A DNA stretch of 64,000 nucleotides from Streptococcus sanguinis (GTDB lineage: Bacteria; Bacillota; Bacilli; Lactobacillales; Streptococcaceae). The number at the start of each line of letters is the position of its first letter. Position 1 is the stretch's first letter. A program made the translations under genes and the position numbers. The notes beneath the pieces are model-generated. The model had not been told where the DNA came from and made no database searches. It saw only the letters and a list, made by a program, of their open reading frames with translations. Positions 9,110 through 20,758 of the stretch are shown piece after piece. The stretch is taken from contig NZ_CDMW01000001.1 of NCBI RefSeq assembly GCF_001078705.1, positions 1,047,541-1,111,540 of the forward strand, written 5' to 3'.

Positions 9110-9396
9110 AAATCTTATTAATATGTGCAGCCGGAATGTCCACGAGCATCCTGATGAAAAAAATGGAGCAATATGCAAATGACCAAGGTATTGACCTCGA
9201 TATAAAAGCGGTCGGATTGATGGACTATCAAGATTATGCTCAGGACTATGACGTAATTTTATTAGGTCCTCAGGTTTCTTATAAACTTGATTCTGTCAAA
9301 GAGACAGTTTCAAAACCTGTTGCCACCATTCCAGCTATGGATTATGCAATGGGAGATTGTAAGAATATCTTTCAATTAATTAAAGCAATATCTTAA
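9106..9396 (+). CDS. PTS Lac/cellobiose-family IIB component
   Basis: 96 residues with the family start KILLICAAGMSTS, in which C7 carries the phosphoryl group to the incoming sugar. Small cytoplasmic protein, partner of the IIC at 9410. The beta-glucoside/chitobiose branch is more likely than the lactose branch, where IIB is fused to IIC; this is inference from architecture. Confidence 0.92.
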   Translation: MKILLICAAGMSTSILMKKMEQYANDQGIDLDIKAVGLMDYQDYAQDYDVILLGPQVSYKLDSVKETVSKPVATIPAMDYAMGDCKNIFQLIKAIS

Positions 9397-9409
9397 GGAG
9401 GTTTTTCTG

Positions 9410-12120
<2,711 letters not shown>

Positions 12121-12121
12121 A

Positions 12122-12170
12122 AAAAAGCCAGCAGTTTATAGGGATATAAACTGCCGGCTTTTCTTTTTTA
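12122..12170. terminator. terminator after GH1 gene
   Basis: AAAAAGCC-A-GCAGTTTATA pairs with TATAAACTGC-C-GGCTTTT around GGGA, followed by a T-rich run. It separates the operon from the convergent tautomerase gene and overlaps the end of that gene. Confidence 0.85.
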
Positions 12171-12350
12171 TTTTTCCCGCATTTGACCTTGTGGGAAGTA
12201 GGTTCCTTCTGGCATGTCGTTAATGATGACATGGACAGCAGACTGAGGTGCGCCAGTATTTCTGACAACAGCTTCAGTTACTTCCTTGGCAAGAGCTTTT
12301 TTCTGCTCCAGAGTACGGCCTTCAAATAAATCAATTCGAACAAATGGCAT
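12168..12350 (-). CDS. 4-oxalocrotonate tautomerase family protein
   Basis: 60 residues starting MPFVRIDL, so Pro2 becomes the N-terminal catalytic proline after methionine removal. Length and the GRTLEQKKAL helix fit the small tautomerase family, whose members catalyse keto-enol transfers as hexamers. The physiological substrate in streptococci is unknown. It is encoded alone on the - strand, divergent from tdk. Confidence 0.85.
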   Translation of the reverse strand: MPFVRIDLFEGRTLEQKKALAKEVTEAVVRNTGAPQSAVHVIINDMPEGTYFPQGQMREK

Positions 12351-12418
12351 ATTTTCTGCCTCCTTTATTTCTTTATCATTATTTTATCATAAATGAGGTT
12401 TTAAAGAGTAGTGAATTA

Positions 12419-12427
12419 TGGTAAAAT
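12419..12427 (+). promoter_or_regulatory. extended -10 promoter upstream of tdk
   Basis: TGGTAAAAT is an extended -10 element 46 bases before the tdk start. The -35 region is poor. It could drive the tdk-prfA-prmC-tsaC run. Confidence 0.5.
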
Positions 12428-12473
12428 AATGTGAAGTAAAAATGGAGATAGTGAATTAGCAAAGATTTAAATT

Positions 12474-13046
12474 ATGGCTCAGTTATACTACAAATATGGC
12501 ACGATGAATTCGGGCAAGACCATTGAAATTTTAAAAGTGGCTCACAATTATGAAGAACAAGGCAAGAGCGTAGTCATCATGACCTCAGCGGTTGATACCC
12601 GTGATGGTTTTGGTGTCGTTTCTAGTCGTATCGGCATGAAACGAAATGCCATAGCTATTGAAGACCAGACCGATATTTTTGGCTATATCCAGCAGCTGCC
12701 TGAAAAACCTTATTGCGTTTTGATTGATGAGGCTCAATTCTTGAAACGCCATCATGTCTATGATTTGGCTAGAGTGGTGGATGAGCTAGATGTTCCGGTT
12801 ATGGCTTTTGGTCTGAAAAATGATTTTCGCAATGAACTCTTTGAAGGATCCAAGCATCTCTTGCTCTTGGCTGACAAGATTGAGGAGATTAAAACCATTT
12901 GCCAATATTGCTCTCGTAAGGCTACCATGGTTTTACGGACTGATAACGGAAAGCCGGTTTATGACGGAGAGCAAATCAAAATTGGTGGGCACGAGACCTA
13001 TATCTCAGTCTGCCGCAAGCACTATTTTAACCCCGACATTAAGTAA
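12474..13046 (+). CDS. tdk: thymidine kinase
   Basis: 190 residues, type II thymidine kinase that phosphorylates thymidine to dTMP in nucleotide salvage. Visible motifs are the P-loop GTMNSGKT near the N-terminus, the Walker B-like LIDEAQFL and the zinc-binding cysteines CQYC and CRKHY. No clear Shine-Dalgarno sequence precedes the ATG. It is followed after 35 bases by prfA, the common streptococcal order. Confidence 0.95.
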   Translation: MAQLYYKYGTMNSGKTIEILKVAHNYEEQGKSVVIMTSAVDTRDGFGVVSSRIGMKRNAIAIEDQTDIFGYIQQLPEKPYCVLIDEAQFLKRHHVYDLARVVDELDVPVMAFGLKNDFRNELFEGSKHLLLLADKIEEIKTICQYCSRKATMVLRTDNGKPVYDGEQIKIGGHETYISVCRKHYFNPDIK

Positions 13047-13081
13047 TCCGACGATAGAAAAAAGGAGATGATGAAAAATCT

Positions 13082-14161
13082 ATGAACATCTATGAACAGT
13101 TACAAGCAGTTGAAGATCGCTATGAAGAACTTGGTGAACTCCTAAGCGACCCTGATGTAGTCAGCGATACCAAGCGTTTTATGGAGCTTTCTAAGGAAGA
13201 AGCCAGCACCCGCGATACAGTGACAGCTTACCGTGAGTATAAAAAAGTTCTGCAAAACATCACAGACGCTGAAGAAATGATAAAAGACTCCTCTGGTGAT
13301 GCTGACTTGGAAGAAATGGCTAAGCAAGAGCTTAAAGATGCCAAGGTTGAAAAAGAGGAATACGAAGAAAAACTAAAAATCCTCCTTTTACCTAAGGATC
13401 CAAACGATGATAAGAATATCATTTTGGAAATCCGCGGAGCTGCAGGAGGAGACGAAGCGCAGTTGTTTGCAGGAGACCTCTTGCAGATGTATCAAAAATA
13501 TGCTGAAAGCCAAGGCTGGCGCTTCGAAGTCATGGAGGCTTCTTATAATGGTGTAGGCGGGATCAAGGAAGTGGTCGCTATGGTCTCAGGTCAGTCGGTC
13601 TACTCAAAGCTTAAGTATGAATCTGGCGCTCACCGCGTACAGCGGGTTCCTGTAACCGAAAGCCAAGGACGCGTTCATACCTCGACGGCAACTGTCTTGG
13701 TGATGCCTGAAATCGAAGAAGTAGAATACGACATTGATCCTAAAGATCTGCGGGTGGACATCTACCATGCTTCAGGTGCCGGCGGTCAGAACGTCAATAA
13801 GGTTGCGACTGCTGTTCGAATCGTTCATCTGCCAACCAATATTAAGGTCGAAATGCAGGAAGAGCGTACTCAGCAGAAGAACCGGGATAAGGCTATGAAA
13901 ATCATACGAGCTCGCGTAGCAGACCACTTTGCTCAAATCGCTCAAGATGAGCAAGATGCAGAGCGCAAGTCTACGATTGGTACTGGTGATCGCTCGGAGC
14001 GGATTCGCACCTATAACTTCCCGCAAAACCGGGTGACAGACCACCGTATCGGATTGACTCTGCAAAAGCTGGACACGATTTTAGCTGGCAAACTGGATGA
14101 AGTCGTTGACGCTCTGGTTCTCTATGACCAAACGCAAAAACTAGAAGAGCTGAATAAATAA
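13082..14161 (+). CDS. prfA: peptide chain release factor 1
   Basis: 359 residues. Residues 190-192 (PVT) form the PxT motif that reads UAA and UAG, and GGQ at 234-236 triggers peptidyl-tRNA hydrolysis. The stop overlaps the start of prmC by one base (TAATG), so the methylase that modifies this GGQ is translationally linked. GGAG lies 14 bases upstream of the chosen ATG, a slightly long spacing. Confidence 0.97.
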   Translation: MNIYEQLQAVEDRYEELGELLSDPDVVSDTKRFMELSKEEASTRDTVTAYREYKKVLQNITDAEEMIKDSSGDADLEEMAKQELKDAKVEKEEYEEKLKILLLPKDPNDDKNIILEIRGAAGGDEAQLFAGDLLQMYQKYAESQGWRFEVMEASYNGVGGIKEVVAMVSGQSVYSKLKYESGAHRVQRVPVTESQGRVHTSTATVLVMPEIEEVEYDIDPKDLRVDIYHASGAGGQNVNKVATAVRIVHLPTNIKVEMQEERTQQKNRDKAMKIIRARVADHFAQIAQDEQDAERKSTIGTGDRSERIRTYNFPQNRVTDHRIGLTLQKLDTILAGKLDEVVDALVLYDQTQKLEELNK

Positions 14162-14991
14162 TGATACTAGCTCAATATTTGGCTGAGCTAGAGCAGGATC
14201 TGTTAGTAGCGGGAGAAGAGGCAGAAAGCCTTTCTTTCGCTTATCGGGCTCTCAATAAGCTTTCCTTTACCGACTTTGTTCTCAAACTTCGGACAGAAGT
14301 CAGCCAGAAAGACCGTAAACAGCTAAAAGCAATCCAAGAGCAGCTGCTTGCTCATAAGCCGGCTCAGTATATCATTGGCAGCAGTAACTTTCATGGCCTG
14401 GCTCTAAAGGTTGATGAGCGGGTTCTAATTCCTAGGCCTGAGACGGAGGAGCTGGTGGAGCTGATTTTGTCAGAAAATCCTGAAAGTTCTCTGTCTGTCT
14501 TGGATATCGGAACGGGTAGCGGAGCCATTGCTCTGGCACTGGCAAACAGCCGTCCAGACTGGCAGATTACTGCTTCTGACCTTTCGGAAGACGCTCTTTC
14601 CCTGGCAGCAGAAAACGCTCAGTCCTGCGGATTCAGCCTCACTTTTATCCAATCTGATTGCTTGGATGCAATTCAAGGAAAATTTGATATCATCGTTTCC
14701 AACCCGCCCTATATTTCAGAAGCGGATAAGGACGAAGTCGGACTTAACGTTCTGACCTCAGAGCCTCACATGGCCCTCTTCGCAGAAGAGGATGGCTATG
14801 CCGTCTATCGGAAAATAGCCGAGCAGGCAGGAGACTATCTGATAAAAAAAGGAAAAATCTATCTGGAAATTGGATACAAGCAAGGAGACGGTGTCAGGGA
14901 GTTGCTGGAAAAAAACTTCCCTCAAAAACGAATCCGAGTCCTGAAAGATCAATTTGGCAAAGATAGAATGGTGGCGGTTGACAATGGATAA
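14161..14991 (+). CDS. prmC: release factor glutamine methyltransferase
   Basis: 276 residues. It methylates the glutamine of the GGQ motif in release factors using S-adenosylmethionine. SAM-binding motif DIGTGSG is at 115-121 and the catalytic NPPY at 181-184. The start overlaps the end of prfA and the end overlaps the tsaC-like gene by 8 bases, so the three genes form a tight operon. Confidence 0.96.
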   Translation: MILAQYLAELEQDLLVAGEEAESLSFAYRALNKLSFTDFVLKLRTEVSQKDRKQLKAIQEQLLAHKPAQYIIGSSNFHGLALKVDERVLIPRPETEELVELILSENPESSLSVLDIGTGSGAIALALANSRPDWQITASDLSEDALSLAAENAQSCGFSLTFIQSDCLDAIQGKFDIIVSNPPYISEADKDEVGLNVLTSEPHMALFAEEDGYAVYRKIAEQAGDYLIKKGKIYLEIGYKQGDGVRELLEKNFPQKRIRVLKDQFGKDRMVAVDNG

Positions 14992-15574
14992 GATAGAAAA
15001 GACTCTGGCAGCAGGCGGAGCAGTTGTCCTGCCCACCGAAACTGTTTATGGCCTCTTTGCCCAGGCTTTGAATGAAGAGGCGGTTGAGCGAGTCTATGAA
15101 TTAAAACGAAGACCCCGTGACAAGGCTCTTAATCTCAATGTGGCTAGCTTGGAAGAGATTTATGCTTTTTCTAAGAATCAGCCCAGTTATCTGAATCAAC
15201 TCTATCAAACCTTTCTGCCTGGACCGCTGACTATTATCCTTCAAGCCAATGACCGAGTGCCAACTTGGATAAACTCAGGTATGGAAACCGTGGGTTTTCG
15301 GATTCCTAAGCATCCAGTTACGCTGGACTTGATTCGGAAGTACGGTCCCTTGATTGGTCCATCCGCCAATCTTTCTGGAAAAGCTAGTGGAACTTCTTTC
15401 CAGCAGATTATGATGGATTTTCAAGAGGAGGTCTCGGGTGTAGAGGATGATGACTCTTTGACCGGTCAGGATTCAACTATTCTGGACTTGTCTGGAGAAA
15501 AGGCTCTTATTTTACGCCAAGGGGCAATCACTCGCGAGGATATTCTCGCCCAAGTAAATGATATAAAATTTTAA
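14984..15574 (+). CDS. L-threonylcarbamoyladenylate synthase (TsaC/YrdC/Sua5 family)
   Basis: About 196 residues from ATG 14984 (MDKIEKTL). This start overlaps the prmC stop; the longer form from 14954 would lie deep inside prmC. YrdC-family residues are visible: LPTETVYGLFA, KRRPRDKALN, GPLTIIL and GPSANLSG. The enzyme makes threonylcarbamoyl-AMP for the t6A37 modification of ANN-decoding tRNAs. There is no C-terminal Sua5 domain. Confidence 0.9.
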   Translation: MDKIEKTLAAGGAVVLPTETVYGLFAQALNEEAVERVYELKRRPRDKALNLNVASLEEIYAFSKNQPSYLNQLYQTFLPGPLTIILQANDRVPTWINSGMETVGFRIPKHPVTLDLIRKYGPLIGPSANLSGKASGTSFQQIMMDFQEEVSGVEDDDSLTGQDSTILDLSGEKALILRQGAITREDILAQVNDIKF

Positions 15575-15578
15575 CTTT

Positions 15579-15600
15579 TAGGACCTAAGGTCCTATTTTC
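15579..15600 (+). terminator. short hairpin between tsaC-like gene and glyA
   Basis: TAGGACC-TAA-GGTCCTA is a 7-bp hairpin followed by only a short T run. It may be a weak terminator or attenuator within the operon. Confidence 0.4.
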
Positions 15601-15621
15601 GCAAAAGAAGGGAGACACCTT

Positions 15622-16884
15622 ATGATTTTTGACCAAGAAGACTACAAAGCATTTGACCCAGAGATTTGGGAAGCAGTTGCTAAAGAAGAAGAACGTCAGC
15701 AGCATAATATTGAGCTGATTGCTTCAGAAAATGTCGTTTCTAAAGCTGTCATGGCTGCTCAAGGTTCTATTTTGACCAATAAGTACGCTGAAGGTTACCC
15801 AGGTCGCCGTTACTATGGTGGGACTGATGTAGTGGATGTGATTGAAAGTTTGGCAATTGAACGCGCCAAGGAAATCTTTGGTGCTAAGTTTGCCAATGTG
15901 CAACCTCACTCAGGCAGCCAGGCAAATTGTGCTGCTTATATGGCTTTGATTGAGCCAGGTGATACAGTTATGGGTATGGATTTGTCTGCGGGTGGTCACT
16001 TGACTCATGGTGCATCAGTCAGCTTCTCTGGTCAGACCTACAATTTTGTATCCTATAGCGTTGATCCTGAAACAGAATTACTGGATTTTGATGCTATCCT
16101 CCAGCAAGCCAAAGAGGTTCAGCCTAAGCTAATTGTGGCGGGGGCTTCAGCTTACTCTCATATCATTGACTTTTCAAAATTCCGTGAAATCGCTGATGCG
16201 GTAGGTGCCAAGCTTATGGTAGATATGGCTCACATCGCTGGATTGGTCGCGGCAGGTCTCCATCCTAGCCCAGTGCCTTATGCAGATATCACAACAACAA
16301 CGACCCACAAGACCTTGCGTGGACCTCGAGGTGGCTTGATTTTGACCAATGATGAGGAATTGGCTAAGAAAATTAACTCAGCTATCTTCCCAGGCATTCA
16401 AGGCGGACCATTGGAGCATGTCATTGCAGCTAAGGCTGTGGCTTTTAAAGAAGTGCTTGACCCAGCTTTCAAGGTTTATGCTCAGCAGATTTTGGACAAT
16501 GCCCAAGCCATGGCCCAAGTCTTCCGTCAGCATGATAAGTTCCGTGTGATTTCTGACCGTACTGAAAATCATCTTTTCTTGGTTGATGTCACTAAGGTTG
16601 TAGAAAATGGGAAAGTCGCTCAAAATCTCTTGGATGAAGTCAATATTACCCTTAATAAAAACTCCATCCCTTACGAAACTTTGTCACCATTTAAGACTAG
16701 CGGAATTCGTATCGGTACAGCAGCTATTGCAGCTCGAGGCTTTGGTGTAACAGAAAGTATCAAGGTAGCCGAGCTTATTATCAAGGCTCTGGAAAATGCT
16801 GAAAACGAAGCGGTGCTGAATCAAGTGCGAGCAGAAGTTCGCGAATTGACGGACGCTTTTCCACTCTATGAGGGCTTGAACTAA
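15622..16884 (+). CDS. glyA: serine hydroxymethyltransferase
   Basis: 420 residues. It interconverts serine and glycine with tetrahydrofolate, using pyridoxal phosphate. The PLP-lysine motif [14 protein letters not shown] and the N-terminal IELIASEN are clear. AAGGGAGA precedes the start. It supplies one-carbon units, as does fhs at 53.0-54.7 kb. The next gene starts one base after its stop. Confidence 0.97.
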   Translation: MIFDQEDYKAFDPEIWEAVAKEEERQQHNIELIASENVVSKAVMAAQGSILTNKYAEGYPGRRYYGGTDVVDVIESLAIERAKEIFGAKFANVQPHSGSQANCAAYMALIEPGDTVMGMDLSAGGHLTHGASVSFSGQTYNFVSYSVDPETELLDFDAILQQAKEVQPKLIVAGASAYSHIIDFSKFREIADAVGAKLMVDMAHIAGLVAAGLHPSPVPYADITTTTTHKTLRGPRGGLILTNDEELAKKINSAIFPGIQGGPLEHVIAAKAVAFKEVLDPAFKVYAQQILDNAQAMAQVFRQHDKFRVISDRTENHLFLVDVTKVVENGKVAQNLLDEVNITLNKNSIPYETLSPFKTSGIRIGTAAIAARGFGVTESIKVAELIIKALENAENEAVLNQVRAEVRELTDAFPLYEGLN

Positions 16885-16885
16885 G

Positions 16886-17860
16886 ATGGATATTTACGTA
16901 AAAAAAGCGATTATTCATCAATTCAGCCCAGCTGATACCGAACTGCTGCTAGCGGATAAATTTCTCAACATTACTCCCAAGATTGAAGAATACCTGCGCA
17001 AGAAGATTGAACGGGTCTATTCTGACGATGCTAAAACAGGTGTTTTCGATCCCGAAAACGTCTTTTTAGCCCAGCTTTCAGACGACTTACTGGAAACATC
17101 AGTGACAGTGGCCAAGCTTTGGCAGGAGGAGTTTTCAGTCAGTGAAAACCAGAAAACCAACGATCTGATTTTTGTCCAGTTTGACAAAGAAGGTGTGGAG
17201 CACTTCGCTTTTCTGCGGATTGCTCTGCGGGAAACCCTAACCCACTTGGGTGGTGAGGTGGACAATCCTATCAAGCTGACGCAGAACAATCTGCCTGGCT
17301 TTGGTACGGGTGCAGACGAGGCTTTGGTCATCAATCTCAAGTCTCGCAAGTACCATCTGATTGAAAAACGCATCAAGTATAACGGCGCCTTTCTCAATTA
17401 TATGTCAGACAATCTCTTGCAGGTCAATCCGACAATCTCAGCCAAGAAATCAATCAAAGCGCTTGAGAAGACAGCTCAGAAGGTTGCCGAAAGTTTTAAC
17501 AAAGACGATTTTCAGTTTCAGTCCAAGGTCAAATCCAGTATCTTCAAAAATCTGGAAGAAAATGACGAACTATCGCCTGAGAAGTTGGCCGATGATCTTT
17601 TTGACAGCAATTTGACTGCCCGACTTACCTTTATTGACCAAGTCAAGGAAGCCATTCCTGAGCCAGTTAAGTTTGATGAGATTGACAGCAGCCGCCAGAA
17701 GAAAAAGTTCGAAAATCAGAAACTCTCCCTTTCAAACGGAATCGAGCTCATCGTTCCCAATAATATCTATCAGGACGCAGAGTCGGTAGAATTTATCCAG
17801 AATGACAATGGGACCTATTCCATTTTGATTAAGAACATCGAGGATATCCAAAATAAATAA
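16886..17860 (+). CDS. nucleoid-associated protein (NdpA/YejK family)
   Basis: 324 residues, matching the 37-kDa nucleoid-associated family in length and in the opening [13 protein letters not shown]. Family members bind DNA, but their role in Gram-positive bacteria is poorly known. Acidic and basic stretches alternate and no membrane segment is seen. It is packed between glyA (1-base gap) and the lysozyme-like gene (TAATG overlap), so it belongs to the same transcription unit. Confidence 0.8.
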   Translation: MDIYVKKAIIHQFSPADTELLLADKFLNITPKIEEYLRKKIERVYSDDAKTGVFDPENVFLAQLSDDLLETSVTVAKLWQEEFSVSENQKTNDLIFVQFDKEGVEHFAFLRIALRETLTHLGGEVDNPIKLTQNNLPGFGTGADEALVINLKSRKYHLIEKRIKYNGAFLNYMSDNLLQVNPTISAKKSIKALEKTAQKVAESFNKDDFQFQSKVKSSIFKNLEENDELSPEKLADDLFDSNLTARLTFIDQVKEAIPEPVKFDEIDSSRQKKKFENQKLSLSNGIELIVPNNIYQDAESVEFIQNDNGTYSILIKNIEDIQNK

Positions 17861-18462
17861 TGTTTAAATTTCTAAGAAGACTGATTTTAGTCCTTTTCGT
17901 GCTCTTTGCTGGCTATAAGATTTATCAGGTTCATCATGATGTCAAGCAGGTCATGAAGTATCAGACTTTGGTCAGAGAAGTGCTTGATGAGCAGGACACA
18001 GCGGCCAATGAAGAATTGGTATTGGCCATGATTTATACAGAAACCAAGGGGAAAGATACTGATGTCATGCAGTCCAGTGAAAGTGCAACTGGTCAGACCA
18101 ATGCCATTACGGACAACAAAGAAAGTATTCGCCAGGGAGTTCAAACCCTGTCTGATAACCTAGAGTTAGCCAGCGAGAAAAAGGTGGACGTTTGGACAGC
18201 AGTACAAGCCTATAATTTTGGTCAGGCCTATATCGACTACGTCGCTAAAAACGGTGGTGAAAATACGCTGGAGCTGGCTAAGAAATATTCAAAAGATGTA
18301 GTAGCGCCAAGCTTAGGAAATGTAACTGGCAAGACCTACGGCTACTATAACCTGATTTCAATTTTCCACGGGCCAGAACTCTATATCAACGGCGGTAATT
18401 ATTATTATTCTCGTCAGGTCAAGATGAACATGCACATCATGCGCCTCTTAAAATGGTTTTAG
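17860..18462 (+). CDS. membrane-anchored lysozyme-like protein (PvaA-like)
   Basis: 200 residues with an N-terminal hydrophobic anchor (about 5-22), then an extracellular lysozyme/lytic-transglycosylase-like domain. The segment [11 protein letters not shown] holds the likely catalytic glutamate, followed by SSESATGQ and NKESIRQG, as in the pneumococcal PvaA/CwlT-type family that cleaves peptidoglycan. Its start overlaps the stop of the nucleoid-associated gene. Activity is inferred from the family. Confidence 0.78.
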   Translation: MFKFLRRLILVLFVLFAGYKIYQVHHDVKQVMKYQTLVREVLDEQDTAANEELVLAMIYTETKGKDTDVMQSSESATGQTNAITDNKESIRQGVQTLSDNLELASEKKVDVWTAVQAYNFGQAYIDYVAKNGGENTLELAKKYSKDVVAPSLGNVTGKTYGYYNLISIFHGPELYINGGNYYYSRQVKMNMHIMRLLKWF

Positions 18463-18493
18463 AAAGAAGTTTTCAAGCTTCTTTCTTTTTTGA
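18461..18493 (+). terminator. intrinsic terminator
   Basis: AGAAAGAAG and CTTCTTTCT pair around a short loop and are followed by a T run. It ends the operon running from tdk/glyA. Confidence 0.8.
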
Positions 18494-18526
18494 TAGTGGA
18501 GTAATAATCCAGATATTTGTAACCAC

Positions 18527-18555
18527 GATCGATACATGGTATAATTTTGTACATC
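18527..18555 (+). promoter_or_regulatory. promoter of the DUF915 hydrolase gene
   Basis: TTGTAA (18527-18532), 17 bases, and TATAAT (18550-18555) with an extended TGG just before it. Confidence 0.7.
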
Positions 18556-18576
18556 TATCATAAAAAGGAATGAAAA

Positions 18577-19431
18577 ATGAACAAGAAACTCGGTTTTAAG
18601 CTCCTCATTCTGGTTTTAGTGACAATTGCCGGTCTAACAGCTTTTTACAACCATAAAGAAGCCACTAGCCTCAATACAAAACAATATGTGCAGTCAACAA
18701 CGCCGACCTTGTTTTTCCATGGTTTTGGATCCAGCTCTAACGCTGAAAATCATATGACAGAGGCAGCCAAAAAAGCTGGAGTTACTCAGACAATTATCAC
18801 GGCAAATGTCAGTAAAAATGAGCAAGTAAGCTTATTAGGCGAGATACCGAAAGGTGCTATCAATCCCATTATTAAGGTAAACTATGAAGATAACCGCAAT
18901 ACTGACTACGCTCAAGACGGAAAATATGCAGCAGCTGTGATTCGCAAGCTACAAGAGACTTATGGCTTTGATAAGATGAATCTAGTAGGCCATTCGATGG
19001 GGAATATGTCCATCCTCTTTTATATGTTGGAGAACGGTCAGGATGAAAAGCTGCCCGAGCTGCAAAAGCAGGTCAATATTGCCAACCATGTTAATGGTCT
19101 GCAAGGAAGGGACTTGCCTGAAGATTTGACAATTCTAGACGACCAAACTGGCCAGCCTAGTGCTATGAGCCAGACTTATCAAAAACTACTGGGATTACGA
19201 GAAATCTATCCGCAAGAGCAAGTAGATGTTCTGAACATTTATGGTGATTTTAAAAATGAATCCGACGGTTCTGTCCTCAATATTTCTTCTCGCAGCCTCA
19301 AATATCTCCTGGTTGAGAATGCCAAATCTTACCAGGAAAAGAAAATCACAGGTCAGTTGGCTCAGCACAGCCAATTGCATGAGAATCCAGAAGTAGACGA
19401 ATTACTGATTGACTTCCTTTGGAAAAAGTAG
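18577..19431 (+). CDS. DUF915 alpha/beta hydrolase, membrane-anchored or secreted
   Basis: 284 residues with an uncleaved or cleaved N-terminal hydrophobic segment (about 7-24) and an alpha/beta-hydrolase fold. The nucleophile S140 lies in LVGHSMGNMS, and FFHGFGSS forms the oxyanion region. Family members are uncharacterised lipase/esterase-like proteins. A paralogue without the long anchor is at 25728-26528. It has its own promoter and terminator, so it is monocistronic. Confidence 0.82.
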   Translation: MNKKLGFKLLILVLVTIAGLTAFYNHKEATSLNTKQYVQSTTPTLFFHGFGSSSNAENHMTEAAKKAGVTQTIITANVSKNEQVSLLGEIPKGAINPIIKVNYEDNRNTDYAQDGKYAAAVIRKLQETYGFDKMNLVGHSMGNMSILFYMLENGQDEKLPELQKQVNIANHVNGLQGRDLPEDLTILDDQTGQPSAMSQTYQKLLGLREIYPQEQVDVLNIYGDFKNESDGSVLNISSRSLKYLLVENAKSYQEKKITGQLAQHSQLHENPEVDELLIDFLWKK

Positions 19432-19438
19432 GAAAGAG

Positions 19439-19473
19439 CAGTTACTGGCAAGCAAATCCAGTGACTGTTTTTT
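19439..19473 (+). terminator. intrinsic terminator
   Basis: CAGTTACTGG pairs with CCAGTGACTG around 9 bases, followed by six T. The next promoter begins inside and just after this T run. Confidence 0.85.
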
Positions 19474-19475
19474 CT

Positions 19476-19541
19476 TTGAACTTCTTTGAGAAATGTTGTA
19501 AAATGTATCTATTATCTCAAGCCCTCAATGGATGAGATAAT
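19476..19541 (+). promoter_or_regulatory. promoter and operator-like inverted repeat of the DUF1002 gene
   Basis: TTGAAC (19476-19481), a 17-base spacer and TAAAAT (19499-19504). A 9-bp inverted repeat, ATTATCTCA (19511-19519) and TGAGATAAT (19533-19541), starts at the predicted +1. It could be an operator or a 5' hairpin. The leader would be about 195 bases long and otherwise shows no clear structure. Confidence 0.6.
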
Positions 19542-19705
19542 AATAACTCCATCATTGCAGCAACTTAACTGAAGCACTCTAAACATCAAAAGGAGCGGAA
19601 ATCACAAGCTCAAGAAACAGAAATTCGAGACAATCAGAAAGAAGTTTGCTCTATAAAAAGCTATAGAATTTGGGAAACTATAGCGGGAGGAAAAGAGGAA
19701 AGAAT

Positions 19706-20686
19706 ATGAAATTCAAAAAAACTTTAATGACAGCAGGAGCCTTGCTGGCTACTCTGTTTACTGTATCGACCGCAGCTGCCGATTCAAATGTTCAGAAAGT
19801 CATTGATGAGACTTACGTGCAGCCAGAGTATGTGCTGGGTTACTCCTTGGATGAGAGCCAAAAACAGCAGACCTTGCAGATGCTGGGCTACAATTCATCC
19901 AGCGACAGTAAGCCGCTTAAAACCATGACGCCTGAAGTCTATTCAAAAATCATGGATGTTGCTAACGACCCTAGCCTGCAGCTTTATTCTTCTGTAAAAA
20001 TCCAGAAGTTAGGCAGCAATAAGCCATTAGAGGTCAAAATTGTCACTCCGCAAAACATCACTAAGGTTACTGAAGATATGTATCGCAATGCGGCTGTTAC
20101 TCTGGGTGTCAAGCACGCGCAGATTACCGTTGCGGCACCGATTCCGGTAACAGGTGAGAGCGCTTTGGCAGGGATTTACTACTCTCTAGAGGATAACGGT
20201 GCGACTATTCCTCAGGAAAATAAAAACCTAGCGCAGGAAGAACTGGCTGCCCTTTCTGGTATCAATGCTGAAAATACAGGTAAGGAAGGCTATGACGCGG
20301 ACAAGCTCAACGTGGCTCTGGCTGATATCAAAGCGGCTATCGCCAATGCTAAGAAGAACAACAGCAATCTGACAACAGATGATGTCCGTAAGATTGTTGA
20401 AGAAACCTTGAAAAACTATGGACTGACTCAGTCAGTAACTAGCGACCAAATCAACCTCATCGTGAATTTCGCTATCAATCTTTCAAACAGCGGAGTCATT
20501 ACAGATTCTGACTTTACAAAGACACTTAGTGACTTGAAAGATAGCATTGTTTCAAAGGCAGGAGATACTTTTAACAATATTAACCTTAACTTTGATGCAA
20601 ACGGCCTCCTTCAAGAAGGCGGTAATTTCTTTTCTAATATCTGGAATGCCATTGTCAACTTCTTTAAAGGATTATTTGGCGGTTAA
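19706..20686 (+). CDS. secreted DUF1002 family protein
   Basis: About 326 residues from ATG 19706, preceded by AGAGGAAAG; the 12 upstream in-frame codons are unlikely. A clear signal peptide (KFKKTLMTAGALLATLF to about residue 26, TAAADS) precedes a mature domain with DUF1002 features such as VLGYSLDESQKQQTL and VTGESALAGI. A short hydrophobic glycine-ended tail follows (NAIVNFFKGLFGG). The family is found in Firmicutes and has no known function. Monocistronic, with its own promoter and a terminator shared with guaA. Confidence 0.8.
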   Translation: MKFKKTLMTAGALLATLFTVSTAAADSNVQKVIDETYVQPEYVLGYSLDESQKQQTLQMLGYNSSSDSKPLKTMTPEVYSKIMDVANDPSLQLYSSVKIQKLGSNKPLEVKIVTPQNITKVTEDMYRNAAVTLGVKHAQITVAAPIPVTGESALAGIYYSLEDNGATIPQENKNLAQEELAALSGINAENTGKEGYDADKLNVALADIKAAIANAKKNNSNLTTDDVRKIVEETLKNYGLTQSVTSDQINLIVNFAINLSNSGVITDSDFTKTLSDLKDSIVSKAGDTFNNINLNFDANGLLQEGGNFFSNIWNAIVNFFKGLFGG

Positions 20687-20702
20687 TTTCAAGATTATGT
20701 AA

Positions 20703-20743
20703 AACAAGGCTGGGACATTTTAGTCCTAGCCTTGTTTGTTTTT
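20703..20743. terminator. bidirectional terminator between DUF1002 gene and guaA
   Basis: AACAAGGCTGGGAC pairs with GTCCTAGCCTTGTT around six bases, with T runs on both strands. Confidence 0.88.
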
Positions 20744-20758
20744 AATAAGATTTGCTTT

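Noticed and set aside
15579-15600. Hairpin before glyA as a glycine or other riboswitch
   Set aside because: It is only a 7-bp stem with a 3-base loop in a 47-base gap, far too small for a known riboswitch.
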